DNA of 62,381 nt from Cephalothrix simula (lineage: Eukaryota; Nemertea; Palaeonemertea; Archinemertea; Cephalotrichidae). The notes under the pieces are model-generated. The model was not told the DNA's origin and ran no database searches. It was given only the letters and a program-made list of their open reading frames with translations. This document shows, piece after piece, positions 18,516-30,862 of the stretch. The position numbers were made by a program, and so were the translations under genes. Every line of letters begins with the position of its first letter. The first letter of the stretch is position 1. Location of the stretch: NCBI GenBank assembly GCA_035591015.1, contig JAXIUW010033341.1, positions 1 through 62,381 on the forward strand, in the 5' to 3' direction.

Positions 18516-18745
18516 ATGTCACGATATTTATCAGAACGAAATAAAGCGGTAATGATTAAATTATTACCACTGTAAAATCAGTCTGTTGTACCGGTATATT
18601 AAGCCGAGAGCATTAGCATGCAAACACTCTACAGTTGTTTGAAACAGGCCTGTGAGCAAGACGTAGCCACTCAAGCCAAGCTCAATGCTGTGATTGAAAG
18701 TGCTAGTTTGATCAATATGTCCGTGATACTGGCTATGTCTCCATG
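18516..18745 (+). mobile_element. Helix-turn-helix transposase OrfA remnant
   Basis: An ATG at 18,516 opens MSRYLSERNKAVMIKLLP, continuing through two in-frame stops into NQSV, AESISMQTLYSCLKQACEQ. This fits the N-terminal HTH part of an IS3-like OrfA, where the typical pattern is a basic start, LLPP, and EGIS-TLY-W-KQA. It lies between two halves of an IS5-type transposase and may be a nested insertion. Confidence 0.65.
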
Positions 18746-19135
18746 TGGAGGCAATTGCTTGATACCAGTTTGATAGCAACTCCCAAGCAGCGCAACAGTG
18801 ATAGTGAAAAGGCAGATATTAAGGCGAGTAAGATCCCGGATGGCTAGAATGACAAGCCAGCCAAGCTGCGCCAGAAAGATTGAGATGGCAGCTGAACCGT
18901 CAAATTAGGTAAGGCAAAAGAAAGTGAGAACGGAAGCCTGTCGCATGCCACTCACCACTTCGATTACAAGTCCATACCGGGTTTGACAAGCGATATCACT
19001 TCATCCGCAGATGGGATGCTAGATGTCAGCCGCTACGATGGCCGGATGTTCCGACAGGGATTGCTGGGCACTACCAATACTGGCCACCCTGTCAGAGTCA
19101 ATACCGCCTTACCTTCAAACCAAAAATGCCGGTTG
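18746..19135 (+). mobile_element. IS5-family transposase C-terminal remnant
   Basis: Frames read LIATPKQRNSDSEKADIKA, PAKLRQKD, TVKLGKAKE and then DGRMFRQGLLGTTNT. These are in the order of the central and C-terminal IS5 transposase (variation on DATL-PKQRN, KPAKL-QKD, DGR-R-GLL-TNT). Several stops interrupt it. With the 18,283 fragment it outlines one dead IS5 copy whose middle is missing or replaced. Confidence 0.7.
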
Positions 19136-19203
19136 ATAGAGGTGCTCAGCCCATTCCAACCTCAACAAAACTAAATGAATCATTGGCATCTGAAATCAAA
19201 AAC

Positions 19204-21185
19204 TTAATTATCATTTGGGAGTTTTGCGATAGTTAGATGGTTGAGATATATAGTAGTCCCCTTATCAATCCATGTTCTGAATATATATTCATCAGAACAA
19301 TTGTCATCAGGACTAGTAGAAAATTCTATTCTTGATATCAATCCGATGCCTTGTGAGAGCTCCACACTGGCTATTGTGTGAGATGAGTTTTTTTTGTTGA
19401 TGCATACGACTTCTGTTCTGTCTTTACTATTGATGTTTCCGGTTTTCAGGGAATAAAAAATCTCTACATAGTAGTGGCCTTTATCTAGGGCAATGTAGGG
19501 GCCAAAATGTACAAAGCCGGGTCCCTCGGATTTAAGTACACCATTAAGTTTTTGTTGTTTAGCTGTGGAATTGGGTAGCCAATCCCCATGCCACATAACT
19601 TTTGGAATAGAGAGATCTAGTTGCGATAGTAAATATGAAGAATAGGATTTAACAAATTCAATGGCAGATTGATTGTTGGAACCGTAACTAAGTAGAGACC
19701 ATCCCCCCTCAGAACAATTTATCGTTTCTTGTTCGTGAATTGGAAATAGATGTCGTTCACCATTTCTAATAGCAAAATAAAACCTATCTATAACGCTATT
19801 TGACGTATAGACATTTTGCATCCATAACAATGCTCCTGTATCAATTGGTGACATAACGAATACATCAATTCTATTGTCCGATAATTGAACTTGTAAAACA
19901 TTTGCATTCCAGAAATTCGTGATGCCAAGAACTACTCTTTCATCACTATCTAGTAGTCTAATATTTTCATTTACACATGATGCCAACTGCCTAGATTCTT
20001 CAGGTAATTGCTGAGTATTAATGCTGAAATCATCTTTATAAGTGATAATTGATAAAATAACGAGCAATAATGGAATACCCTTTAACCAAATATTTTTCTG
20101 TTTGTCGATTACGTAAAGTGCTATCAATATGGTCAAAATTTGCAATGCATAAAAGTATCGATGGTATCCACTGACTAAGATCGCCCCTGCTACAGAGAAA
20201 GCCAAGTATGTTAAAGGAAATGCAATCAATAGAGAAATGTAAATAGATTTTATTTTTGAAGGTAAACTATTTTTACTATTCAAGAAAAAGCTAGTGATAA
20301 TTACGAAAATCGTAACGTTACTCAATAAAATATACGCATAGAGACCTCTAAGAATGTTGAAGCTTTTGGCTAGCCCTTCTATGATAACTCTATGCTCAGG
20401 AGTAAAACTATTAGCACCCCATAACCGCTCACCTAAATAGCTTGGATTTATGAAGTTGGCATATAGCAAATACCCTGAAAGCAGGCCGACAGAAAAAACG
20501 ATGAAGGTAATAACATCTTTCTTGAAACATAGCGTCTTGTATCTAACTATGTAGCTCTTTAGTGGCAAGGGCCTAATAAGTTCCCACCGTTTTACAAGCA
20601 ATATACTTCCGCCGAGTATCCCAAGTGCCAACACAGAGGCAGGTGAACTTACGGCCGGAATGAAGCCAATAAAAAAAGCCGCAAAGACACGAAAAAAAGT
20701 GCTAGTCTCTATAGGTTTTAGAAGAATTCCTGCTAAAATCAGCGCAAAAAATGGCGCTGAAAAGTGGTTCATATCCATTCGAAAGATTGTGAATGGATCT
20801 GTCTTAAAAGGTATTACTAAAATCGCAATTGTTACAGCAGCGAAAAGGTATCTTTTTACTTTTTCTATGCCGAGACCTTGTTTACAGAAAAAAGAGATGG
20901 CAAAGGCGAGGAGCAGCACTTTTGCAATTACGACGATAAAAAGTGCAGTGGTTATAGGAAACAGCAACCTAGAAAAAAATACACCAACTGGTCTGGAAAA
21001 TAGGCTGAAGCAGGCATTTGGAGCCATCGATCACCTAAAGAAATATCACGTAAAAAATTTTGTTGGAAAACTTCAATATATAAGGAGTCGCTATTCAGAG
21101 GTGAATTAAAAAAATCAAAAACTAGCAGGATTACAAACAGGATGTAAGTTATATTCCTAACAATAGTGGAGTTGCTAATCATCAT
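19204..21185 (-). pseudogene. GT-C-like multi-pass membrane glycosyltransferase candidate, frameshifted at a T7 tract
   Basis: Two minus-strand frames form one protein of roughly 660 residues. The N-terminal 70 residues (from 21,185) hold a first membrane segment and a periplasmic loop with NSDSLYIEVF. After the T7 run (A7 on the plus strand, 20,973-20,979) the frame changes, and the second frame continues with about nine more membrane segments and a C-terminal soluble domain of about 250 residues. The layout of an acidic first loop, many helices and a large C-terminal extracytoplasmic domain fits GT-C glycosyltransferases, but no family signature is certain. It is the last gene of the minus-strand glycan operon, and its start overlaps the preceding nucleotidyltransferase by 11 bases. 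Confidence 0.65.
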
Positions 21186-21912
21186 TCTTAAACCTCAAGA
21201 AGAAATCCAAGTCTTCGGGTGTACCCAGGCCATACATACCACCTTGATCTTTGCCAATGCTATAGAGGCTGACATGTTCGCCACTATCGATCAGATACCT
21301 ATATACAGGTGCAATATAAAATTCACCCTTTGAGCGATTATTTTCTTCGATCATTATGCCTGCGTATTTACAAAACAACGATCCTGAAGAAAAATTATAT
21401 ATACCAACTGTTGCCTGATCTGAGACAACAACTTTCTCAATAACGTCACTTACCGCACCAGAACCATCAAATTTGACATAGGACCATTTGGGATGTTCCG
21501 ACTCCATAGTCATAATATGACCAAAATATTCATCCCTATTCCAAGCATTCAGATAGTCATCAATAGAGATATCTACCCATTGGTCAGAATTCGCAATCAT
21601 TAAAGGCATGTCATTATCTATGAACTCTTTTGCGCAGAGGACCGTACAGGCTGCACCTTCGGTGACGCCATCTATCATGACAATTTCACAATTATTGCTG
21701 ATTGCCTGAAGCCGGTACGTCAGATCATATTTTTTACAATGCTCTCGTTGAACTATAAATATGAACTTATGAGGTGCACTCGGGCTGATATTCTCAACCA
21801 CCCACTCAATCATCGGCCTACCAGCGACATCAATCAGAGGTTTAGGTAGCTCATATCCCACTTCTGCAAATCTACTACCACGCCCAGCCATAGGAATAAC
21901 GATGTTAATCAT
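21175..21912 (-). CDS. Sugar-phosphate nucleotidyltransferase-like protein
   Basis: 245 residues, NTP_transferase fold. The N-terminus has the canonical nucleotide loop MAGRGSRF followed by the lysine in LPKPLIDV. The acidic metal site is probably NSDQWVD, and the C-terminus includes GEFYIAPVYRYLID and GTPEDLDFF. The family joins NTP to a sugar or other phosphate to make an activated donor; the exact sugar cannot be read from sequence. It lies in a minus-strand surface-glycan operon beside a cupin and a degenerate paralogue of itself (22,261). Confidence 0.85.
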   Translation of the reverse strand: MINIVIPMAGRGSRFAEVGYELPKPLIDVAGRPMIEWVVENISPSAPHKFIFIVQREHCKKYDLTYRLQAISNNCEIVMIDGVTEGAACTVLCAKEFIDNDMPLMIANSDQWVDISIDDYLNAWNRDEYFGHIMTMESEHPKWSYVKFDGSGAVSDVIEKVVVSDQATVGIYNFSSGSLFCKYAGIMIEENNRSKGEFYIAPVYRYLIDSGEHVSLYSIGKDQGGMYGLGTPEDLDFFLRFKNDD

Positions 21913-21931
21913 ATGAATACTAATCCTAATT

Positions 21932-22252
21932 TTACAAAATAAATTTATCTGAGGGGATGCTGGGATATTTTACAACAGCAATCGCACTATCTTCTAAAGC
22001 TTCGAATGACGATTCATCACCCGGTTCCAATAATATGATGTCGCCTTTGCTCAGCTCTTTGCCAGCCATTATTGCTCGACCCTCTACGATTACTGTAACT
22101 TCCCACGTTTCACGATGCACATGAAGAGGATCTTTGTCGCCCGCTTGATAGTATTTTATACCAACTTCGACATTCTTATTCTTAAAGATAGAGGGGGTAA
22201 AGTCGCCAACAAACCATCCCCCTGTCATGTTGTCTAACTTAAATTGCTTCAT
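21932..22252 (-). CDS. Small cupin protein
   Basis: 106 residues, single beta-barrel. Cupin motif 1 is visible as HVHRETWEVTVIVEG (His-x-His and a Glu) and motif 2 as GDIILLEPGDESSF, where the usual His is replaced by Glu/Ser. Metal binding is therefore uncertain. It sits between two nucleotidyltransferase-like genes with gaps of 19 and 8 bases, so it probably serves the same glycan pathway, perhaps as a sugar isomerase or sensor; this is inference. Confidence 0.75.
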   Translation of the reverse strand: MKQFKLDNMTGGWFVGDFTPSIFKNKNVEVGIKYYQAGDKDPLHVHRETWEVTVIVEGRAIMAGKELSKGDIILLEPGDESSFEALEDSAIAVVKYPSIPSDKFIL

Positions 22253-22260
22253 AATTGTGC

Positions 22261-23307
22261 CTAACTTACCTTGTGAAGATATGCGGATAGCGAAAGAATC
22301 TTCATTGACCGGAATTTAAGAATATCCACACCTTCATAATTATCGTCATTGATTTGAAGCTTAAATTTGATCATTGTCGTTTCTTCGTCAATTACTGCAA
22401 TTGTCTGAGGCTCAAAATGTAGTATTTTCACTGAATTAAAGAGCGAGGCATAGAAATCCACCACGGATTCGAAACCTGAAACTTTAGGAGTAAAAGAATC
22501 CTCCAGCGATACTTCTGGTAAAAACATCTGCTTTAGGGCTTCGATATCCGCCGCATTAAATAACTCGGCATAGCGAAATGTGAGCTGTTTAATGCGGTTG
22601 CCTTGTTGTTCAAGATATTGTCCGAATTCTTTCACCTTTTCTTTCGAATAGAAATTGAAATAATCTTCAGCTTCAATTTTTGAATAGGCAACTTTCTTAC
22701 CCTCAATGATAAGCTCATTGAAACAAGAAGACAGATAGAACTTATCTTTAAACTTTTCACCTCTAAAAATATTCGCCATAATCGCTTTATTCATCTTCTG
22801 GGCAGATGAAAAATAATATGAAGATGTAAGAGCGTTTTTGCTGATAGGAATTTTTTCGACAACGCGCTCAATCATGTTATCACCATTGACCTCTGCATAA
22901 GACCATTTTGAGTGAACAGACTGGAAACCAATACAGCCAGCATCGCAATTATTTTCTCTGAAGTACTCAATATGTGCGTGAAAATCTGTGTTGATATACT
23001 GATCTGCGGAAGTAACTAAAACGGGCTCATTCTCGTCAATTAGATCCATCGCCATCAAAATTGAGCATGGCATCCCTTGGGTGTCATGCTTCAAACCAAC
23101 GAAATTGATTTCATTATCAGTGTATAGCGGTAGGAGCTTATCGATATGATGCGCATTGAGATATTGCTCGGTAGAAATAACGAAGTAACGCTTTTCAATT
23201 GGTATTGGGTCAATATGTGACAAGGCCCATGCAATGATCGGCCTTTCTTTAACGGTGTGCAAGATCAGAGGCTGTTCTTCATAATTTTGATGATCGACCA
23301 GATTCAA
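22261..23307 (-). CDS. Degenerate nucleotidyltransferase fused to a SnoaL/NTF2-like domain
   Basis: 348 residues from the TTG at 23,307. Homology to the intact paralogue at 21,175 extends 11 codons further, to an ATA at 23,340 in the position of the paralogue's ATG, aligning without gaps. The catalytic loop MAGRGSRF and the PKPL lysine of the paralogue are replaced by IFGGLNLV and EQPL, so nucleotidyl transfer is probably lost. The fold core is kept (TSADQYINTD; HSKWSYAEVNG). From about residue 240 a SnoaL/NTF2-like domain follows (RYAELFNAADIEALKQMF; FYASLFNS). The fusion and loss of catalytic residues suggest a regulatory or binding partner role, which is inference. The real start is uncertain. 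Confidence 0.7.
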   Translation of the reverse strand: MNLVDHQNYEEQPLILHTVKERPIIAWALSHIDPIPIEKRYFVISTEQYLNAHHIDKLLPLYTDNEINFVGLKHDTQGMPCSILMAMDLIDENEPVLVTSADQYINTDFHAHIEYFRENNCDAGCIGFQSVHSKWSYAEVNGDNMIERVVEKIPISKNALTSSYYFSSAQKMNKAIMANIFRGEKFKDKFYLSSCFNELIIEGKKVAYSKIEAEDYFNFYSKEKVKEFGQYLEQQGNRIKQLTFRYAELFNAADIEALKQMFLPEVSLEDSFTPKVSGFESVVDFYASLFNSVKILHFEPQTIAVIDEETTMIKFKLQINDDNYEGVDILKFRSMKILSLSAYLHKVS

Positions 23308-23333
23308 GCCGCCGAAAATCGGTAAAATAACAT

Positions 23334-23968
23334 TTAGTATGTGCCTGCCTCTAAGCTGGAAATAAACGAACGGATGTTCTTATAGTTCACATCGTCGACT
23401 GTTTTGATCTCTAGTGTATTGCATTTAGCCGTATGAGCTGCCTCCAGCCCATGATTATTATCTTCCAAAACTAGGACCTCATTAGGCTCGAGTTCCAATT
23501 TTTGCAAAGCCGACAAATAAATATCTGGACTGGGCTTGGGTGTTTTTACATCTTCATTTGATAGGTGAAAATCTAAATATGGCATGAGCGCAGAAAGTTC
23601 CATCATAGTTTTCACAGTATTGCGAATACTGTTTGAAGCAACCGCCAGTTTGTAACCCTCATCTTTTAGTTTTGACAAAGCATATTGATGGATAAAATTT
23701 GGCCTACAATGTGATATCGTGATTTCCATCGTATATTTTTGTTTGAGCTCACTCAGAAATTTGTGCATCCCAGTTGGAATTCGCCCGTATTCTGATAGGA
23801 GCTCTAGCTTGGTTCTTGTGGGAAGCCCATCAAAAATAGAGTTATGCTCTCCGCGCTGAATCTCTTCCCCGAAAATATTCAGTGCTCTATTAAGAGCGTC
23901 GTAATGCCACTCTTTAGCATCAATAAGCAACCATCCATGTCAAAGACAACTGCTTTAATTTTTGTCAT
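23334..23968 (-). pseudogene. HAD-family phosphatase with one-base frameshift in the catalytic loop
   Basis: The ATG at 23,968 overlaps the preceding stop (ATGA) and opens TKIKAVVFDMDG, HAD motif I with both aspartates. One base is missing at about 23,931, and the remainder (from 23,930) continues in the next frame as LLIDAKEWHYDALN through a cap domain, motif II (AVASNS), the motif III lysine (TPKPSPDIY) and motif IV (VLEDNNHGL). About 210 residues in all, subfamily IA-like. As written, the nucleophile is separated from the rest. The intact form would dephosphorylate a small metabolite, probably a glycan precursor. Confidence 0.8.
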
Positions 23969-24618
23969 GCTCTGTCTACCCGGTTAAAATAGTTTTCTGC
24001 ATCTTCTGGAAAATCGGTGCACAATATTAGCTGCGAACAGCAAAATTCCTTTTTGTATTCCCAGCCTTTGAGAAGACTCCAATATTCCTTATGAGCGCGC
24101 CTATGTAGTTCAGGAGAAACAAAACACAAAAGATGATCTTCGGTAATAAAAGGATTGATATCTTCTGGAAATAGCGTACGGCCGAAGAAATTATCAACCC
24201 AGATACCCTTCGAATCCTCTATCAAAAGCGGGGAGGTTTCGACATCACTCATACGCGTGATGAAGTCCAAAGAACCCGTTTTTTTATACCGGATCATCTC
24301 TGGAACAGACATGTCAAAAGCGAGATAATTTTTAATTGAATATTCATCCAGTGTTTTTCTTAGAATTTCTCCTATTCCGTCGGATTTAATATTCAAAAAC
24401 AAAGGTAGCGTTGCATCATATTCAACGAAAATATCAAATAACTGTTCTACAGGCATCGAGTCCTTGCTTGGCATGTCGTGAGAAATGCACAAACGGCCTA
24501 GATGATCTCGAATATCAGTTTCAGTTCCAAAACCGTTACTAAAAGACCTTCTGAAGGCTACCTCTGAATTCTTTTCTTCAGGTGTAATCCAAAACCCACG
24601 GTGACTAACTATTTTCAT
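23965..24618 (-). CDS. Glycerophosphodiester phosphodiesterase-like protein
   Basis: 217 residues resembling the GDPD TIM-barrel family. The N-terminal SHRGF supplies the first catalytic His, ETDIRDHLG the metal-binding Glu and Asp, and CISHD the second His. The rest is compact for the family. In a glycan operon a GDPD-like enzyme may act on phosphodiester-linked substituents such as glycerol phosphate, which is inference. It overlaps both neighbours by 4 bases. Confidence 0.8.
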   Translation of the reverse strand: MKIVSHRGFWITPEEKNSEVAFRRSFSNGFGTETDIRDHLGRLCISHDMPSKDSMPVEQLFDIFVEYDATLPLFLNIKSDGIGEILRKTLDEYSIKNYLAFDMSVPEMIRYKKTGSLDFITRMSDVETSPLLIEDSKGIWVDNFFGRTLFPEDINPFITEDHLLCFVSPELHRRAHKEYWSLLKGWEYKKEFCCSQLILCTDFPEDAENYFNRVDRA

Positions 24619-25453
24619 TTGGAAACGCTCCCAACACCCTTTTGATTGTAGACTTGAGAAGATTTGTATACCAACCCTTTGCGTTCCATTTTATCAGCTT
24701 CTAAAAATCTCTTTCTTCCCAAGGCAAACTTAAATAATAGCCTCATTGACTGTATCGCTTGACTTGTCATCTTTACATTGGATACTTGGTCATCTTCACG
24801 CCATGTAATTGGAACAAAGCGAATTTTACGTTGGCGGAAGCTATGAGACATTATCCCACAGTAATCGAAGGTTAGGTTGTCTGGAAACTTCAAGAAATCA
24901 CACTCTGAAAAGGCACTGAGTTTGTAAATATTGAGGCCTGACCCTAAGTCTAAAATGCGTTTTTTGAGTACAATACCGAAGAGAATATTAAAGACTTTGT
25001 TACCAAAAGTACGAAAGACCGAGTAATTTTCGAGGCTGGACTTAGGATGAAATCTAGCACCCAATGTGCAATCAAAATCATTAATTGAACCGTCAGTAAT
25101 ATACGGCATTAAATCTTTAATATGACCTTGATCATCCCCATGCAAAACCAACACGAAATCATACCCTTCTTCTAGACCTATCTGAAACCCTACTTGAGAG
25201 AGCCTCCGTATCCAAAGTTATCTGGATTAGTGTAAACCGAGCCTGAGACTTGGGGGTTATCCTTGAATGCATCAATGGCACTTTGTTGCGTTTGATCTTG
25301 GTTCTGATTATTGACAACAGCAACCTTTGCAAAATAGGGGGCTATCGATTCATCAAATTGTGAAATCACTCGACCAATTTGAGATGCACAATTATAACTG
25401 GGAATTACAACTAAAATTCTTTCCACTTTTCTACCCTTTGTATAGTTTTTCAA
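24615..25453 (-). pseudogene. Family 2 glycosyltransferase with one-base frameshift
   Basis: The first frame from 25,453 gives ILVVIPSYNCASQIG (GT2 opening) and NFGYGGSLK, then TAG at 25,190-25,192. The other frame resumes as GFQIGLEEGYDFVLVLHGDD, with the metal-binding DD, and continues to 24,615. A single lost base at the AAG-TAG junction explains the break. The intact protein would have about 275 residues, in the polyprenyl-phosphate sugar transferase style of GT2. The pairing with a GtrA-like membrane protein just upstream supports that type, which is inference. Confidence 0.8.
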
Positions 25454-25910
25454 TTATGATGAATGTAAGAAGGTAATTGACCAACAGACTTGCTGGCGCT
25501 AGAAGGGCCTTGGCGAAAGCAAGAAAAAAATCACGTTGCTCAGCACTGAATTCCTGAAATAAAGGGGATGCATCTAAATGGTTGCTAATGATATAAAGTG
25601 TTGTAGATAACAGATAAATAACTAACAACTTTGCCACTAAATTGAATATAAATTTTATGCTTATTTTTTGCCTTGAGTGGTCAAAAATAAACATCCATGA
25701 ACAAAAAAAACAAAAGAAAGGGCGATGATGTCACCCATCCAGTTTGCATAGAATACCGATATGTTCATTAAGGAGTGAGATAAATAAAAAAAACACAACA
25801 GAAATCAACAGCCCTCCGATTGAAATAATTGCGTAGTGGTAAAATTTAATTTTATGAGACCTAACCCTTAGGGTGGATTTAGCATTATTTGATATTTCAT
25901 TCGAGTCCAT
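25431..25910 (-). pseudogene. GtrA-like four-helix membrane protein with two poly-T frameshifts
   Basis: Three frames build one small membrane protein of about 160 residues. It starts at the ATG 25,910 (MDSNEISNNAKSTLRVRSH), has a first helix AIISIGGLLISVV, and shifts at a T8 run (A8 on the plus strand, 25,786-25,793). It continues as SVFYANWMGDIIALSFVFF, shifts again at a second T8 run (25,713-25,720) and ends with the frame 25,694-25,431, two more helices. Four helices with a basic N-terminus next to a GT2 gene is the GtrA arrangement (flipping or placing a lipid-linked sugar). Both shifts lie at homopolymers. Confidence 0.65.
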
Positions 25911-26538
25911 CTATTAATTCTCTATTGTTTCTATTCTTTGTTTTGGCACTTAATCCAGTTTTCTATTTTAGCTTTAGAAAAGTGCCAATTTGATTCAGAC
26001 TTGAACCCGAGAATTGTTCCTTATGAAACAAACCAATATATGGTCTTCTTCGCCACTTCAGATATGTAGCCAGCTCTTTTATGGTTGATATTAGATTCAT
26101 TGTTCATCGTGGCCACCCAATCTCCACATGCGAAACCTAAATGCAGCCGAGTGTATGAGTTTCTAGGCTTGTTGTCAAATTCAATTCATGTGAGTTTCAG
26201 CGAAAAATATACAAAATATCATCCTCATACCATTCCAAAGCTGGAACGCACGATTGGTACGGCGCTCTCGTTGCCATGATTGAGCAATATGCTAAGAATA
26301 GAAATCAACTCAGCGCATCGCACTACAGCATAAAACTTACTTTTAATTATTTTCAGGGAGATTATTTGTTGCAACACAATGGCGAATGGAGATGATTCGA
26401 ACTCAAAGGGGTTCAATACACCGCCAAAATTGTTGTACTAATTTTATTTATGGTAGTGTGTCTTCAAGTGGCGGAAACGCTCAACTAAAATTGCAGTATC
26501 TGCTTGATTTATACGATAATAGTAACGGTTGTGGTGCT
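25911..26538. other. Gene-poor stretch, likely decayed sequence
   Basis: About 630 bases with only short accidental frames. It separates the minus-strand glycan operon from the plus-strand duplicated genes. No RNA gene, hairpin array or recognisable transposase fragment was seen. Confidence 0.5.
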
Positions 26539-27769
26539 GGATATTTATCACGATGCGGTTAGAGCGTGAACTTAAATGTTTAGGGCTCTGCCCAAAATCA
26601 TAAATAATATTTCTAGGAGTAGTTAATGAATACTGTGCATAGAAAAATAGATATCCCGATATATATTAGTGTAGCCTTTTTGCTTGGCCTTATACTAATT
26701 GAGTTTATATTTATACTTATATTAAACAGTGGGGTTTTAGTTTTTACGCTTGATGACCCTTACATACACCTTTCCCTAGCCGAAAATATCATACAAGGAC
26801 ATTATGGAGTTAATTGGAGCGAGTTCTCTGCTCCATCGTCAAGTGCTTTATGGGCATTCCTTATTGCACCTTTTTCATTCAGCCCCTATTCAGTATTTTT
26901 TATAAATATTGGTTCAGCAATAGCAAGTGTTATTGTTCTGGTTAAAATATTAAATTTATCAGTTGGTATTGAATGCGACCGTATCCGTTATATATTCTTT
27001 TCAGCAATTACAATTCTTTTTATACTGGCGACAAATGTAGTTGGTTTAGTATTTACTGGAATGGAGCATTCTCTCCAACTTATGATTGCTCTTCTGATAG
27101 CCTATGGCCTGGTCATCGAAATTGAAGAAAATAAGATAAAATGGTGGTTGTTGGTTGCAATAATTTTTGCACCATTAGTGCGCTACGACTGCTTAGCAAT
27201 CTCATTGGCAGCTATTTTTTATCTTGCGATGCGCAGAAAGTTTATGCCGGCGGGTATTACTTTTTTGTCTATAGCAATATCCCTAGGAGGATTTTCATTT
27301 TTCCTTATATCATTGGGGTTGGGCGCATTTCCAAGTTCAGTCATTGCAAAGTCTGATATTGTGCATAGTGGGGGAGCATTAGATCGCTTTGTAGAAAACC
27401 TTAGTCGGTCGCTAAGTATAGATAATCGAGCCGGCATGATTTTACTTATTGGCGTCATAATGCTTCTATTTTATTCATTATTCACCTATTTGCATGGAAG
27501 AACCAAAGGGATACTGTTAGCCGTAGTAACCGTATTCGCAGTGTGTTTGCATTTTGTTGCGGGGCGATATGGTTGGTACAATAGGTACGAAATATATATT
27601 TTGGGATTTGAACTGGCCGTAATTACATATCTGTTCTTGCCACTTATCAGTAAGGACCTACTCAGAGCAAATAAATTGAATTCTAGTTTATTCATCGCAA
27701 TTACCATTGTTGGAGTAGTTGCGGTCGGTGCCGGATGGCGTTATATACATGATTTAACTACAATACCGA
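26539..27769 (+). repeat. Left copy of a 1.23-kb near-identical tandem duplication
   Basis: Matches 28,373-29,603 at a constant offset of 1834 bases with no difference that I could see, starting about 87 bases upstream of the start codon. The identity stops sharply inside the gene at 27,770, after which the two copies are clearly diverged. Confidence 0.9.
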
Positions 27770-28203
27770 GAGCTTCAAATAATATCTACGAGCAACAGTA
27801 TCAAATGCGTAGATTTATAGTAGATTATTATAAAAAACCGGTAGGAGTGAATGATCTAGGCTATGTATCCTACAAAAATGACGACTATGTTTTGGACTTG
27901 TGGGGCTTAGGATCAAAGAAAGCACTGGATTTAAGATTAGATACAAGTAATGCTAATTGGATACAAGAGTTAACTGATGAGGCAAATGTTAGATTGGCAA
28001 TAATATACGAGGGTTTTTTTAGTATTCCTGATGAATGGATAAAAATTGGAGAGTTGCATTTGGGAAAGAAAGGCGTCTGGGTTGGACAATCGGTTTCTTT
28101 TTTTGCGACAAGTCAAGACTCGTACCAAGACACATTAAGAGACATACTACTCTTTGCTCAAACTTTACCTACTGGAGCCTGGTTCAAGTACAAGTTCTAC
28201 TAA
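26626..28203 (+). CDS. GT-C-like membrane glycosyltransferase candidate, copy 1
   Basis: 525 residues with about ten membrane segments. After the first helix the acidic loop FTLDDPYIHLSLAENI appears, followed by HYGVNWSEFSAPSSSALW, a pattern of predicted GT-C-type integral glycosyltransferases (acidic pair in the first periplasmic loop). The last 140 residues form a soluble domain starting near IYEQQYQMRRF. The start is fixed by the AGGAG about 7 bases upstream. Residues 1-381 are identical to copy 2 (28,460). The C-terminal domain differs at many positions, including KKGVWVGQ versus KERITAGG. The donor and acceptor are unknown. Confidence 0.75.
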   Translation: MNTVHRKIDIPIYISVAFLLGLILIEFIFILILNSGVLVFTLDDPYIHLSLAENIIQGHYGVNWSEFSAPSSSALWAFLIAPFSFSPYSVFFINIGSAIASVIVLVKILNLSVGIECDRIRYIFFSAITILFILATNVVGLVFTGMEHSLQLMIALLIAYGLVIEIEENKIKWWLLVAIIFAPLVRYDCLAISLAAIFYLAMRRKFMPAGITFLSIAISLGGFSFFLISLGLGAFPSSVIAKSDIVHSGGALDRFVENLSRSLSIDNRAGMILLIGVIMLLFYSLFTYLHGRTKGILLAVVTVFAVCLHFVAGRYGWYNRYEIYILGFELAVITYLFLPLISKDLLRANKLNSSLFIAITIVGVVAVGAGWRYIHDLTTIPRASNNIYEQQYQMRRFIVDYYKKPVGVNDLGYVSYKNDDYVLDLWGLGSKKALDLRLDTSNANWIQELTDEANVRLAIIYEGFFSIPDEWIKIGELHLGKKGVWVGQSVSFFATSQDSYQDTLRDILLFAQTLPTGAWFKYKFY

Positions 28204-28459
28204 TGAAAACTTTATCAGTGCATCAGGAAGTGAAGGCTTACAACAGATTAATTCTATAACAGGCCAACCTTGAAGAAGGGCTTTGCACCTATGAGGCACT
28301 GCGCTCGTATTTGGCTTAAAATTCATTTAAGTATCTGCCTGATTTCTAAGGTAAGCATAGCGACTGGGAGTGGGATATTTATCACGATGCGGTTAGAGCG
28401 TGAACTTAAATGTTTAGGGCTCTGCCCAAAATCATAAATAATATTTCTAGGAGTAGTTA

Positions 28460-30862
<2,403 letters not shown>

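Noticed and set aside
26085-26416. Short frames in the gap before the duplicated genes
   Set aside because: About 60 residues each, on opposite strands over the same bases, with no family resemblance.
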